From NCBI GenBank assembly GCA_024401215.1, contig JAKSLL010000013.1, positions 1-57,902 on the forward strand: a DNA stretch of 57,902 nucleotides. Reading direction: 5' to 3'. The translations under genes were made by a program, and so were the position numbers. This stretch comes from Bacteroidaceae bacterium (GTDB lineage Bacteria > Bacteroidota > Bacteroidia > Bacteroidales > Bacteroidaceae). Under the pieces are notes generated by a model. That model saw only the letters and a list, made by a program, of their open reading frames with translations, made no database searches and had not been told where the DNA came from. Positions 9,139 to 17,413 of this stretch are shown here, in pieces (positions within the stretch are counted from its first letter, which is position 1; each line of letters begins with the position of its first letter).

Positions 9139-10182
9139 TTGAAGAATAAAACTCGAAACATCTTTTTCGCTTTTGGAATAATCGCGGTCATCATAATGCT
9201 CTTTACATTTAAGGTGTCATTTGTGGAGCTGTGGAATGACATTCTAAAAGCAGGTTATTGGCTGGCTGCCATACTATTGATGTGGTTTGTTCTCTATGTT
9301 ATGAACGCATGTACATGGAGAATAATTATCAAAGGTTCAGGCGACTGCCCTATCCCATTCTGGAGGCTTCTGAAAATTACCATCACGGGATTTGCTTTGA
9401 ATTATGCGACACCTGCTGGCCTCCTTGGAGGTGAACCATATAAGATTATGGAGCTAAAACCATACATCGGTTCAGAGAGGGCAACATCGAGTGTCCTTCT
9501 ATTCGCAATGATGCATATTTTCTCTCATTTCTGGTTTTGGACAACGAGCATTGTAGTGTATCTGATATTGGCATTACTTGGTTATCTGCCATTAGGAACA
9601 GGTATCATCATCGTACTTTCGTTTATGGCAGTGTTTTGTGGAGCAGGCATTTATATGTTCACAAGGGGCTATAAGAACGGCATAGTAGTCAAACTCATAA
9701 ACTTTGTAAAGAAGATTCCTTTCTTGAAAAAGTGGGCAACAAAGTTTGAGGAGAAGAACAAAAATGAACTAAAGAAGGTTGATACACAAATCGCTGAATT
9801 ACAATCTCAAAACAAGAAGAGCTTCTATGGCAGCTTCTTTTTAGAGTACATTGGAAGGCTATGCCAAAGTTTTGAAATATATTTTATGCTCATCCTCTTT
9901 GATGCAGGAGATGGTGGCTTTTTGACATTTCTGTATTCATTTCTGATTCTCTCCTACACAAGTCTTTTCGCCAACCTTCTGTTTTTTCTTCCGCTTCAGC
10001 TTGGTGGTCGTGAAGGAGGATTCGCAATGTCAGTTGCTCAGATGGGAATGACAAGCGAGATCGGAATGTTTGTCAGCATTATTTGCAGAGTGAGAGAGAT
10101 TTTTTGGACATCGTTAGGACTGTTTTTAATAAAAATAGGAAATAATAAAAATGAAGATATTAGGAATCAGCAGAGCGCATAA
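9139..10182 (+). CDS. Lysylphosphatidylglycerol-synthase-TM/flippase-like membrane protein
   Basis: 347 residues, mostly hydrophobic, with about seven to eight membrane segments. It resembles the LPG_synthase_TM (UPF0104/YbhN-like) family, with family-like motifs NYATPAGLLGGEPYK and LPLQLGGREGGFA. Relatives flip or help make modified lipids. There is no ATG before the first membrane helix, so the TTG at 9139 (MKNKTRNIFFAFG) is the best start; the next ATG would cut into helix 1. Its end overlaps the ATP-grasp gene by 32 nt, which implies translational coupling. In an inositol-lipid locus it may move or hold an inositol-modified lipid; that is inference. Confidence 0.75.
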   Translation: MKNKTRNIFFAFGIIAVIIMLFTFKVSFVELWNDILKAGYWLAAILLMWFVLYVMNACTWRIIIKGSGDCPIPFWRLLKITITGFALNYATPAGLLGGEPYKIMELKPYIGSERATSSVLLFAMMHIFSHFWFWTTSIVVYLILALLGYLPLGTGIIIVLSFMAVFCGAGIYMFTRGYKNGIVVKLINFVKKIPFLKKWATKFEEKNKNELKKVDTQIAELQSQNKKSFYGSFFLEYIGRLCQSFEIYFMLILFDAGDGGFLTFLYSFLILSYTSLFANLLFFLPLQLGGREGGFAMSVAQMGMTSEIGMFVSIICRVREIFWTSLGLFLIKIGNNKNEDIRNQQSA

Positions 10183-11002
10183 ATACTCTCCTAATCTTAC
10201 AAATAGTGACAGCGCAATATTTAATGCTGTCATTTCAGAGCTGGAGACATCTGGCAATTTTGTGGAGACAATCGGCGAGGAGGAAATGCTTCAATACGAC
10301 TACTCACCCTTTGACCGAGTGTTCACAATGGCGAGAGACACATTTAATATTGTGTTGCTCGAAAAAGATACAGATGTTGAGACACAAAAGAAATTTATTA
10401 ATTCTATAGATGGAATACTGACTGCCACAAACAAAGCGGCAGTTGCTTCCCAAATGCTTGACGCAGGCATCCCCCAGCCAGAGTTTCTTGTTGGAGAAAA
10501 GCGAAATTTGTATTTCTGTTCAGCAGAAAGTAAGAATGACATTGTCCCTCCTTTGTGGCTTAAAAATTGTGATGGCAGCGCAGTTGTTGCTGATGACACG
10601 ATTTTCTGCAATACGAAGGAAGACTTTGAGAAGGCTTTCAGCAATTTTGAAACTCGTGGCGTAAATATGTGGATGGCGCAAATGCATCAACCTGGCGACT
10701 TGATAAAATTCTATGGAGTGGAAGGAACGAATTTCTTCTCATGGAATTATGCCAGCAAGAGCCATTCAAAGTTTGGTCTTGAATCTATCAATGGAGAAGA
10801 GAAAGGCTATGCTTTCGACCCAGAAAGAGTGAAGTTGTATGCTGATATGATTGCTAAAAAGATTAATGTGCCTATTTATGGCGGAGATGCTGTGATAGAC
10901 GCAGATGGCAATTTTTATTTCATAGACTTCAACGATTTTCCTAGTTTTTCAAGCTGTAGAGAAGAAGCAGCAAAAGCCATAGCGCAAAGGATAGCCCTAT
11001 AA
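10151..11002 (+). CDS. ATP-grasp domain protein, probable kinase or ligase of the inositol-lipid locus
   Basis: 283 residues. The N-terminal part looks like the pre-ATP-grasp fold (KILGISRAHKYSPN), with NKAAVASQMLDAGIPQPE and LWLKNCDGSAVV as the ATP-binding half. The end, VIDADGNFYFIDFNDFPSF, carries the metal-binding Asp/Asn pattern of ATP-grasp enzymes. The DxNxFP-like ending also recalls inositol-phosphate ITPK-type kinases, although RimK-type ligases share it. The gene starts inside the preceding flippase-like gene and precedes the phosphatidyltransferase. A role in modifying inositol or its lipid is plausible from context but not shown by the sequence. Confidence 0.6.
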   Translation: MKILGISRAHKYSPNLTNSDSAIFNAVISELETSGNFVETIGEEEMLQYDYSPFDRVFTMARDTFNIVLLEKDTDVETQKKFINSIDGILTATNKAAVASQMLDAGIPQPEFLVGEKRNLYFCSAESKNDIVPPLWLKNCDGSAVVADDTIFCNTKEDFEKAFSNFETRGVNMWMAQMHQPGDLIKFYGVEGTNFFSWNYASKSHSKFGLESINGEEKGYAFDPERVKLYADMIAKKINVPIYGGDAVIDADGNFYFIDFNDFPSFSSCREEAAKAIAQRIAL

Positions 11003-11021
11003 TTCAGCATATTGGAATCGT

Positions 11022-11132
11022 ATGACACGCCGTCCAAAAGTGTTTGTGATTGTTTTCGGCATATTGCTTTTGGCGGCTCTCACAAATTTCCGATTTGCGT
11101 ATGTTGATTACCTACTTATAAGAAATATTTAA
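11022..11132 (+). CDS. Possible 36-residue membrane peptide
   Basis: ATG at 11022 opens a 36-codon frame, MTRRPKVFVIVFGILLLA and onward, ending YLLIRNI. It has a positively charged start and one membrane helix. It fills the gap between the ATP-grasp and phosphatidyltransferase genes in the same direction, with 19 and 6 bp spacing. Against it: the last third coincides with a copy of the end of a dispersed repeat (11104-11118). It could be a real small membrane protein or an accident. Confidence 0.3.
   Translation: MTRRPKVFVIVFGILLLAALTNFRFAYVDYLLIRNI
11104..11118. repeat. Solo end of the dispersed AAGTAGG element
   Basis: TTGATTACCTACTTA is identical to the right end of the element at 51533-51618. 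No second end is recognisable nearby. It is probably a degraded copy just upstream of the phosphatidyltransferase gene. Confidence 0.5.
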
Positions 11133-11138
11133 TTTGAA

Positions 11139-12137
11139 ATGCAAGAGAAAGTTCATTTAACAATAAAGTCTGATGACACAGAAGAGTGGCTCGATACAGT
11201 ATGGACTCGTCCCATAGGTTATCTGTGGGCTGTGTTTTTCCAGCGACTTAACATTCATCCTAATACAGTCACCATTCTCTCAATGATTATTGGTGCTGGT
11301 TCTGCATATTTTTTTGCAAGCGGTTCATACCGTATTGATGGATTGCATGGTTTGATATTCAACATTATAGGTGTACTCCTTTTGGCATGGGCGAATTTCT
11401 ATGACAGCGCAGATGGGCAGCTTGCTCGAATGACAGGGAAGAAAACACAGCTTGGGCGTATTCTTGATGGTGCAGCAGGAGATGTGTGGTACATTTTTAT
11501 ATATAATGCTCTGATTGTCAGAATGTATCTCTACCATGATATGGAATTTGGATGGTTAGGCATTGAGAATACAGAAAGAAACACCATTATTTATGTTGTG
11601 ACAATGTATTCTTTCATCGTTCTTGACGGACTTGGCTGTCATGCAGGCCAGTGTGCTTTGTCTGATTATTATCGCCAGATACACCTGCTGTTTCTGAAAG
11701 GCAAAGCCGGCAGCGAACTCGACACTTATGCCCAGCAAAAGATAAATTATGATTCAACTCCATGGAAAGGCAATTTCATAAAGAAAGTGTTTTTGTTTTT
11801 CTACACTAAATGGACCAGGAGTCAAGAGAGACGTACCCCTCAATTTCAGAAACTATTCTCTCTTCTTAAGAGTCGATACAGTTCTATTGAGAACGTGCCT
11901 CAGTCATTCCGCGATGAATTCCGCTCACAAAGTCTGCCAATGATGAAATGGACAAATATTCTCACATTCAACACAAGAGCTATTGCCCTTTATGTGGCAT
12001 GTCTGACAGACCTTCCATGGCTTGTCCTTGCTTTTGAAATCATTGTGCTTTCGGCTATTCTCATGCACATGCATCATACACACGAAGGATTCTGCAAGAA
12101 ACTTTATGAGAAGCTGAACAATGAAGTACAACAATAA
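11139..12137 (+). CDS. CDP-alcohol phosphatidyltransferase, probable phosphatidylinositol-phosphate synthase
   Basis: 332 residues with about six membrane helices. The family signature is present as DSADGQLARMTG, an 8-residue gap, then GRILD. The fourth aspartate is displaced by one residue (DGAAGD rather than DxxxD). The enzyme would join CDP-diacylglycerol to an alcohol headgroup in the inner membrane. With inositol-3-phosphate synthase and a HAD phosphatase downstream the likely acceptor is inositol phosphate, as in the inositol-lipid clusters known from gut Bacteroides. Other CDP-alcohol transferases cannot be excluded by motif alone. A dispersed repeat begins within its stop codon. Confidence 0.8.
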   Translation: MQEKVHLTIKSDDTEEWLDTVWTRPIGYLWAVFFQRLNIHPNTVTILSMIIGAGSAYFFASGSYRIDGLHGLIFNIIGVLLLAWANFYDSADGQLARMTGKKTQLGRILDGAAGDVWYIFIYNALIVRMYLYHDMEFGWLGIENTERNTIIYVVTMYSFIVLDGLGCHAGQCALSDYYRQIHLLFLKGKAGSELDTYAQQKINYDSTPWKGNFIKKVFLFFYTKWTRSQERRTPQFQKLFSLLKSRYSSIENVPQSFRDEFRSQSLPMMKWTNILTFNTRAIALYVACLTDLPWLVLAFEIIVLSAILMHMHHTHEGFCKKLYEKLNNEVQQ

Positions 12138-12450
12138 GTAGGTAATCAAAATTATCGATATGTTCATCCTCGTAGGTGCGCCCGCATAGTTCCTTCAGTT
12201 GAAGATAAGTAGATGTTCAAAATTATTTACATAATACACAAGTAGGCGTTTTCGATATTTGACACATCCTCATTGAGGCATCTTTCCATTTCATTTTCAG
12301 TCACAATGCCCGCATTGCTCCTTCAAATGAAAACGAAAATCTGCGCTCAAATAGAACGCATCAAATATTTAAATAATTATGAACACCTACATAGTAATCT
12401 GCATCAAAATAGAATATATCTATTATTAAACTACTTTTAATAACCTACAT
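12136..12450. repeat. Long copy (315 bp) of the AAGTAGG terminal-inverted-repeat element
   Basis: The left end AAGTAGGTAATCAAAATTAT is shared with copies at 48093-48173 and 51533-51618. The right end (12414-12450: TATTATTAAACTACTTTTAA then ACCTACAT) matches the opposite end of the 51533 copy. The interior is longer than in the other copies. It holds a second left-end-like unit at about 12206, a third at about 12234, and two GCCCGCAT modules near 12180 and 12308. No reading frame of note is present. It fills the whole gap between the phosphatidyltransferase and HAD genes. It looks like a non-coding mobile element, MITE- or REP-like. Confidence 0.7.
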
Positions 12451-12468
12451 AAAAAAAAGACATCGCAA

Positions 12469-13212
12469 ATGATTCAAGGAATAATATTTGATTATGGAGG
12501 CACGATTGACACTAACTCCATACATTGGAGCGAGGTTTTATGGGAGGGGTATCAGGCCATTCATATACCTGTGTCTAAAGAAGAATTCCGTGTGAGCTAC
12601 GTTTTTGCAGAAAGGACGTTGGCAAAGCATCCTTATATACAGCCAAATCACAATTTTCTTGATTTGCTGAAGATAAAATGCGACATCGAAACAGATGATC
12701 TTGTGAATAGGAAAATCTGGCTATGCGATAATGAAGAACGCAAGGAGAAAAGTAACGCCGTTGCAAAATATTGCTATGACTATGTATTAGATGTGCTGAA
12801 AATTTCTCGTCCTGTAATACAGCAGCTTTCAGAGAAATACCCTCTTGTACTTGTGAGCAACTTCTATGGAAATATAGAGACAATACTTTCTGACTTTAAG
12901 CTTGAGTACTTCAAAGACATCATTGAAAGTGCTGTTGTGAAAGTACGCAAGCCTGACCCACAAATTTTCCAATTAGGTATTGATGCTATGCGAAAGGTTA
13001 TGAATAAGACACCAGAAGAATTGCCTTCAACCGACATACTTGTTGTTGGAGACAGCTATTCAAAAGATATCATTCCTGCTGCGTCATTAGGATGCAAAAC
13101 CGTGTGGATAAAGGGTGTCGGATGGGAGGAAGAGAAACATGACGAATCTCATGCAACACATATTATTTATAACATCTCTGAACTCTTAAATATGGATTTT
13201 AGTGACCTGTAG
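12469..13212 (+). CDS. HAD-family hydrolase, probable phosphatidylinositol-phosphate phosphatase
   Basis: 247 residues of HAD subfamily I type. Motif I is IIFDYGGTIDT, with the nucleophile Asp but Gly at the usual second Asp position, as in some other active HAD groups. Motif II is LVSNF, motif III the Lys in VRKPDPQIF, and motif IV is VVGDSYSKDI. It is soluble with no signal peptide. Lying between the phosphatidyltransferase and ino1, it would remove the 3-phosphate of the inositol lipid or of inositol phosphate; the substrate is inferred from position only. Its promoter may come from the right end of the repeat just upstream (TACTTTTA). Confidence 0.75.
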   Translation: MIQGIIFDYGGTIDTNSIHWSEVLWEGYQAIHIPVSKEEFRVSYVFAERTLAKHPYIQPNHNFLDLLKIKCDIETDDLVNRKIWLCDNEERKEKSNAVAKYCYDYVLDVLKISRPVIQQLSEKYPLVLVSNFYGNIETILSDFKLEYFKDIIESAVVKVRKPDPQIFQLGIDAMRKVMNKTPEELPSTDILVVGDSYSKDIIPAASLGCKTVWIKGVGWEEEKHDESHATHIIYNISELLNMDFSDL

Positions 13213-13300
13213 CAATAGAAAACACATCAATCTTAATCAAATCTTACTTATTGACTATTTGTTGCGAACAAAAGATTACAACTATGTTGAAATAAAGATG

Positions 13301-13308
13301 TAACTTTG
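13301..13308 (+). promoter_or_regulatory. ino1 promoter, -7 box
   Basis: TAACTTTG fits TAnnTTTG exactly and lies 34 bp before the ATG. No TTG is at the standard 19-20 bp upstream position. It suggests that inositol-3-phosphate synthase can be made independently of the upstream lipid genes. Confidence 0.6.
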
Positions 13309-13342
13309 TAAGAAAATAACCAAAATTAAAAATAAGGATAAA

Positions 13343-14671
13343 ATGAAAAATTCTAACGTAAAACCAGCTGAAGGTAAGTTGGGTATTATGGTTGTAGGTC
13401 TTGGCGCTGTGACTTCTACTTTTATGACCGGCGTTCTTATGACTCGCAAAGGACTTGCGAAACCAGTTGGTAGTATGACACAGTATGATAAAATTCGTGT
13501 AGGTAAAGGTGCTGATAAGAAGTACCTCACATACTCAGAAATTGTGCCTATGGCAAAGCTCGATGATATTGTTTTTGGAGCATGGGATGTGTATCCAGCA
13601 AATGCTTTCCAAAGCGCAATGTATGCTGAAGTTCTTAAAGAGAAGGATATAATGCCTGTAAAAGACGAACTTGAGAAAATCGTACCTTTCAAAGCTGCTT
13701 TCGACAAGAACTTTGCAAAGCGTCTTGATGGTGACAACGTAAAGGATTGCGCTACACGATGGGATATGGTCGAAGAGATTCGTGCCGACATCAGAAAATT
13801 CAAGGCAGAAAACAACTGCTCACGAATTGTTGTAGCATGGGCAGCTTCAACTGAGATTTACGTAACTCCTAACATGAAGGTTCACGACACCCTCGAGCAT
13901 CTTGAAGCTGCTATGAAAGCTAATGACAAGGTGAATATTGCTCCTTCTATGTGTTATGCTTATGCTGCATTGGCAGAGGGCGCTCCTTTCATCATGGGTG
14001 CTCCAAATACCACTGTTGACATTCCTGCTATGTGGGAGATGTCAGAGAAGACAGGAATGCCAATTGCAGGAAAGGATTTCAAGACAGGACAGACACTTGT
14101 TAAGTCTGGTTTTGCGCCAATAATCGGCACACGCTGTCTTGGTCTTAACGGATGGTTCTCAACAAATATCTTGGGAAATCGCGACGGACTGGTGCTTGAT
14201 GAACCAGCAAACTTCCGCACTAAGGAGGTGAGCAAGCTTTCAACACTCGAGACAATACTCAAGCCAGATGCTCAGCCAGACCTCTATGGACATGGCAATG
14301 ATGAGGACAACCAGTATTACCACAAAGTGCGCATCAACTACTACCCTCCTCGTAATGACAATAAGGAAGGATGGGACAACATCGACATCTTCGGATGGAT
14401 GGGCTATCCTATGCAGATTAAGATAAACTTCCTCTGCCGTGACTCAATTCTTGCAGCACCTCTGCTTCTCGACCTCTGCTTGCTGAGCGACCTTGCTGCT
14501 CGTGCCGGAAGAAGCGGCATCCAGCGTTTCCTCAGCTTCTTCCTCAAAGCTCCTATGTTCGATTACACACAAGGTGAGGAACCTGTAAATCATCTCTTCC
14601 AGCAATATACAATGCTTAAAAATGCTATCCGTGAGATGGGTGGCTATGAGGCTGATGAAGAAATAGATTAA
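13343..14671 (+). CDS. ino1: Inositol-3-phosphate synthase
   Basis: 442 residues. The NAD-binding glycine motif is IMVVGLGAVTSTF near the N-terminus. The signature regions NTTVDIPAMWE, AGKDFKTGQTLVKSG, LGLNGWFSTNILGNRDG and SILAAPLLLDL are all recognisable for myo-inositol-1(3)-phosphate synthase. The cytosolic NAD-dependent enzyme isomerises glucose 6-phosphate to inositol 3-phosphate. It is the committing step for the inositol lipids that the upstream genes would build. The gene has its own promoter, is intact, and has codon use like highly expressed genes. Confidence 0.95.
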   Translation: MKNSNVKPAEGKLGIMVVGLGAVTSTFMTGVLMTRKGLAKPVGSMTQYDKIRVGKGADKKYLTYSEIVPMAKLDDIVFGAWDVYPANAFQSAMYAEVLKEKDIMPVKDELEKIVPFKAAFDKNFAKRLDGDNVKDCATRWDMVEEIRADIRKFKAENNCSRIVVAWAASTEIYVTPNMKVHDTLEHLEAAMKANDKVNIAPSMCYAYAALAEGAPFIMGAPNTTVDIPAMWEMSEKTGMPIAGKDFKTGQTLVKSGFAPIIGTRCLGLNGWFSTNILGNRDGLVLDEPANFRTKEVSKLSTLETILKPDAQPDLYGHGNDEDNQYYHKVRINYYPPRNDNKEGWDNIDIFGWMGYPMQIKINFLCRDSILAAPLLLDLCLLSDLAARAGRSGIQRFLSFFLKAPMFDYTQGEEPVNHLFQQYTMLKNAIREMGGYEADEEID

Positions 14672-14724
14672 TTGACTAATAACTTATAGTAACAGTTTTA
14701 GTATAAGAGCATAACACATTGTTA

Positions 14725-17334
14725 ATGACGAAGAAAACAATCTTCTTATTATCATTTTTTATAGCAGCTCTCGCGTCTTTCGGGCAGGTAACAGGTATCG
14801 TTATCGACTCTAAGACGCGAGAGCCTCTTGACTATGTCAATATTTATTACGAGGGGAAAAACATTGGAGAACAAAGTGATGAGGACGGAAGATTTGTCAT
14901 AATGGAAGACAGCTTGCTGAAGGAGTTGACAATATCATCTTTAGGCTATCAGACACAAAAATACAAACTCAAAGAGTTCAATAACAACAAGAACATAACT
15001 ATCCGTTTGGTTCCTGACGCACAAGTATTGTCGGGTGTCACCATTTCTGCTCGTAAAGCGAAATATAGCAGAAAAAATAATCCAGCCGTAGAACTTATGC
15101 GTAAGGTAATCGCAAATAAGAAAGGTGGAGATTTACGTTCTAAAGATTTCTTCTCATATAACAAATATGAAAAATTGACATTCTCATTGAATGAAGTAAG
15201 TGAGAAGGTATTTAATGAGGGTGAGTACAAGCGTTTTGCATTTATAAAAGATCATGTAGAGTATTCACCCAAAACAGGCAAACTCATTCTTCCTCTTACT
15301 GTTGACGAGACACTCTCATCCATATATTACCGTAAGGATCCGAAATCAGAGAAGACAGTCATTAAAGGCGAGAATAACAAGGGTGTGACTGAATTGGTCA
15401 ACACTGGTGATATTTTCACAACAACAATAAAGGATGTTTTTACCGATGTGAATATCTACGAAAATGAATGCCGCCTTTTGCAGACGATGTTTCGTTCACC
15501 AATAGCTGACAATGCCATCTCTTTTTACAGATACTACATACAAGACACTATTTATATTGACAATGAGAAAATTGTTGACTTGGGGTTCCTCCCAAATAAT
15601 CAGCAAGATTTCGGCTTCTCTGGACATCTGTACATACTTCTCACCCCCGACTCTACTTATCAAGTGAGGCGAGTCGAACTGACTATACCACGTCGCTCTG
15701 ACGTCAATTTCGTCGAGAGTATGACTATAACTCAAGATTTCACGCAAATAGATAGTGGAGAGCGCATTCCTTTTAATAATGATATGCTTGTCGAGCTAAA
15801 GCTGTCAAAGTGGCTCGGAAAATTTCAAGTACAGAAAGTAACTCGCTTGTCAGACATTTCTTTTGCAGAGATTCCAAGGTCTTTATTTAAGAATATAAAG
15901 GGTAGCACCTTGCGTGAACCAGATGCTTCAATGCATGAAGACGCTTTTTGGAATCAATATAGGCAGGTCAAACTCACGTCTTCCGAAAGCAAGATGGACA
16001 GCTTCCTTGAACGACTAACACACATAAAAGGTTTTAGATATGTGCTATTTGGCTTCAAGGCGCTGGTAGAGAATTTTGTTGAGACAGGCGACAGCTTGCA
16101 TCCGAGCAAGATTGACATCGGACCATGCAATACAATTATCTCAGCGAATCACTACGACGGGCTCCGCCTCAGAGCGTCTGCTTTGTCAACAGCTAACCTT
16201 TCACCGCACATCTTTGCTAATGGATATGTTGCCTACGGCACTCAACACCGCAATTTTTATTGGCGTGCACAGTTGCTTTATGCTTTCAATAAGAAAGCGT
16301 ATTTGCCGCGTGAGTTTCCGCAGCGTAACATATCAGTACAATGGTTGGATGATGTAATCACCCCGTTTGACAAATATGTGCCTACTGACAAAGACAATAT
16401 GTTTCTTGCCCTACGCACTTCGAAAGTCGACCATTACAGCCGTACACGCGAACTGAAACTTGACTACACATATGAATATGATGCAGGGCTGAAAACATTC
16501 GTTACTTATACTCGTACACGCAATCATCCTGTTGACGCCCTTTTCTATCAAGCATTAAACGGACAGACAACTCCTATTAACGATCCTGCTCAATGGGTGT
16601 CTGGAATCACTACAAGTGAGTTTAAAGTTGGTATGAGCTATGAACCGAATGTTACATACATCAACACTAAGCAGAGACGCATAAAACTGAATCATGATGC
16701 ACCAATATACTCTATTTCGCACACATGCGGAATAAACGGTTTCCTTGGTGGTCAATACAATTACAACCTCACAGAGGCTGGCATCTACAAGCGCATCTGG
16801 CTTGGTAAATTTGGTAAGATTGACGCAGATATTAAGGCGGGAGCACAATGGAACAAAGTACCATTCCCTCTTCTTATTCATCCTGCTGTTAACACTTCGT
16901 TTATTATTGAAGACAACACTTTCTATCTTCTTTCAAATCTCGAATTCTTGAATGACAGATACGCTTCGTTAATGACAAACTGGGACCTCAATGGTTTTGT
17001 CTTCAATAGAATCCCTCTTCTCAATAAACTCAAATGGCGTGAGTGCTTTGGGGTGAATGTGCTTTGGGGACAGTTAAGTGACAAGAATAACCCTGCTGCA
17101 TCTAATTATTCTGACTCTGATTTGTTCTATTTCCCTGGTCATTTCTTGTCAGATGGTATCTATGAACAAAATACTGTTATCATGGATAAGGAACGCCCTT
17201 ATGTCGAATGGTTTGTTGGGGTTCACAACATTTTCAAGCTTGTAGAGGTTGATTATATCCGCAGATTAAATTACAAGAATGATCCTAACACAAACAAGTG
17301 GGGTGTCCGTTTCAAGATAAGAATGACTTTCTAA
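14725..17334 (+). CDS. DUF5686 / carboxypeptidase-regulatory-like domain outer-membrane protein
   Basis: About 869 residues from the ATG at 14725; a TTG two codons earlier is less likely. It has a signal peptide (cleavage near ASFGQ). Residues about 22-105 form a CarboxypepD_reg-like beta domain (VTGIVIDSKTREPLDYVNIY, ISSLGYQTQKYKL). The remainder is rich in aromatic beta strands and ends RFKIRMTF, an outer-membrane barrel ending. This is the architecture of Bacteroidetes DUF5686 proteins, whose role is unknown, possibly transport or outer-membrane assembly. No SusD-like partner is adjacent. It lies 53 bp after ino1 and ends at a strong bidirectional terminator. Confidence 0.85.
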   Translation: MTKKTIFLLSFFIAALASFGQVTGIVIDSKTREPLDYVNIYYEGKNIGEQSDEDGRFVIMEDSLLKELTISSLGYQTQKYKLKEFNNNKNITIRLVPDAQVLSGVTISARKAKYSRKNNPAVELMRKVIANKKGGDLRSKDFFSYNKYEKLTFSLNEVSEKVFNEGEYKRFAFIKDHVEYSPKTGKLILPLTVDETLSSIYYRKDPKSEKTVIKGENNKGVTELVNTGDIFTTTIKDVFTDVNIYENECRLLQTMFRSPIADNAISFYRYYIQDTIYIDNEKIVDLGFLPNNQQDFGFSGHLYILLTPDSTYQVRRVELTIPRRSDVNFVESMTITQDFTQIDSGERIPFNNDMLVELKLSKWLGKFQVQKVTRLSDISFAEIPRSLFKNIKGSTLREPDASMHEDAFWNQYRQVKLTSSESKMDSFLERLTHIKGFRYVLFGFKALVENFVETGDSLHPSKIDIGPCNTIISANHYDGLRLRASALSTANLSPHIFANGYVAYGTQHRNFYWRAQLLYAFNKKAYLPREFPQRNISVQWLDDVITPFDKYVPTDKDNMFLALRTSKVDHYSRTRELKLDYTYEYDAGLKTFVTYTRTRNHPVDALFYQALNGQTTPINDPAQWVSGITTSEFKVGMSYEPNVTYINTKQRRIKLNHDAPIYSISHTCGINGFLGGQYNYNLTEAGIYKRIWLGKFGKIDADIKAGAQWNKVPFPLLIHPAVNTSFIIEDNTFYLLSNLEFLNDRYASLMTNWDLNGFVFNRIPLLNKLKWRECFGVNVLWGQLSDKNNPAASNYSDSDLFYFPGHFLSDGIYEQNTVIMDKERPYVEWFVGVHNIFKLVEVDYIRRLNYKNDPNTNKWGVRFKIRMTF

Positions 17335-17347
17335 TTATAACAAAAAC

Positions 17348-17391
17348 AAACACTCGGGCGAACTTTGCATTCAAAGAGCACCCGAGTGTTT
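17348..17391. terminator. Bidirectional terminator
   Basis: AAACACTCGGG (17348-17358) and CCCGAGTGTTT (17381-17391) form an 11-bp perfect stem, followed by T-rich sequence on the plus strand and preceded by A-rich sequence. It serves the convergent DUF5686-type and pseudouridine synthase genes. Confidence 0.85.
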
Positions 17392-17413
17392 GCTTTTTAT
17401 TGTAGACAAGCGC

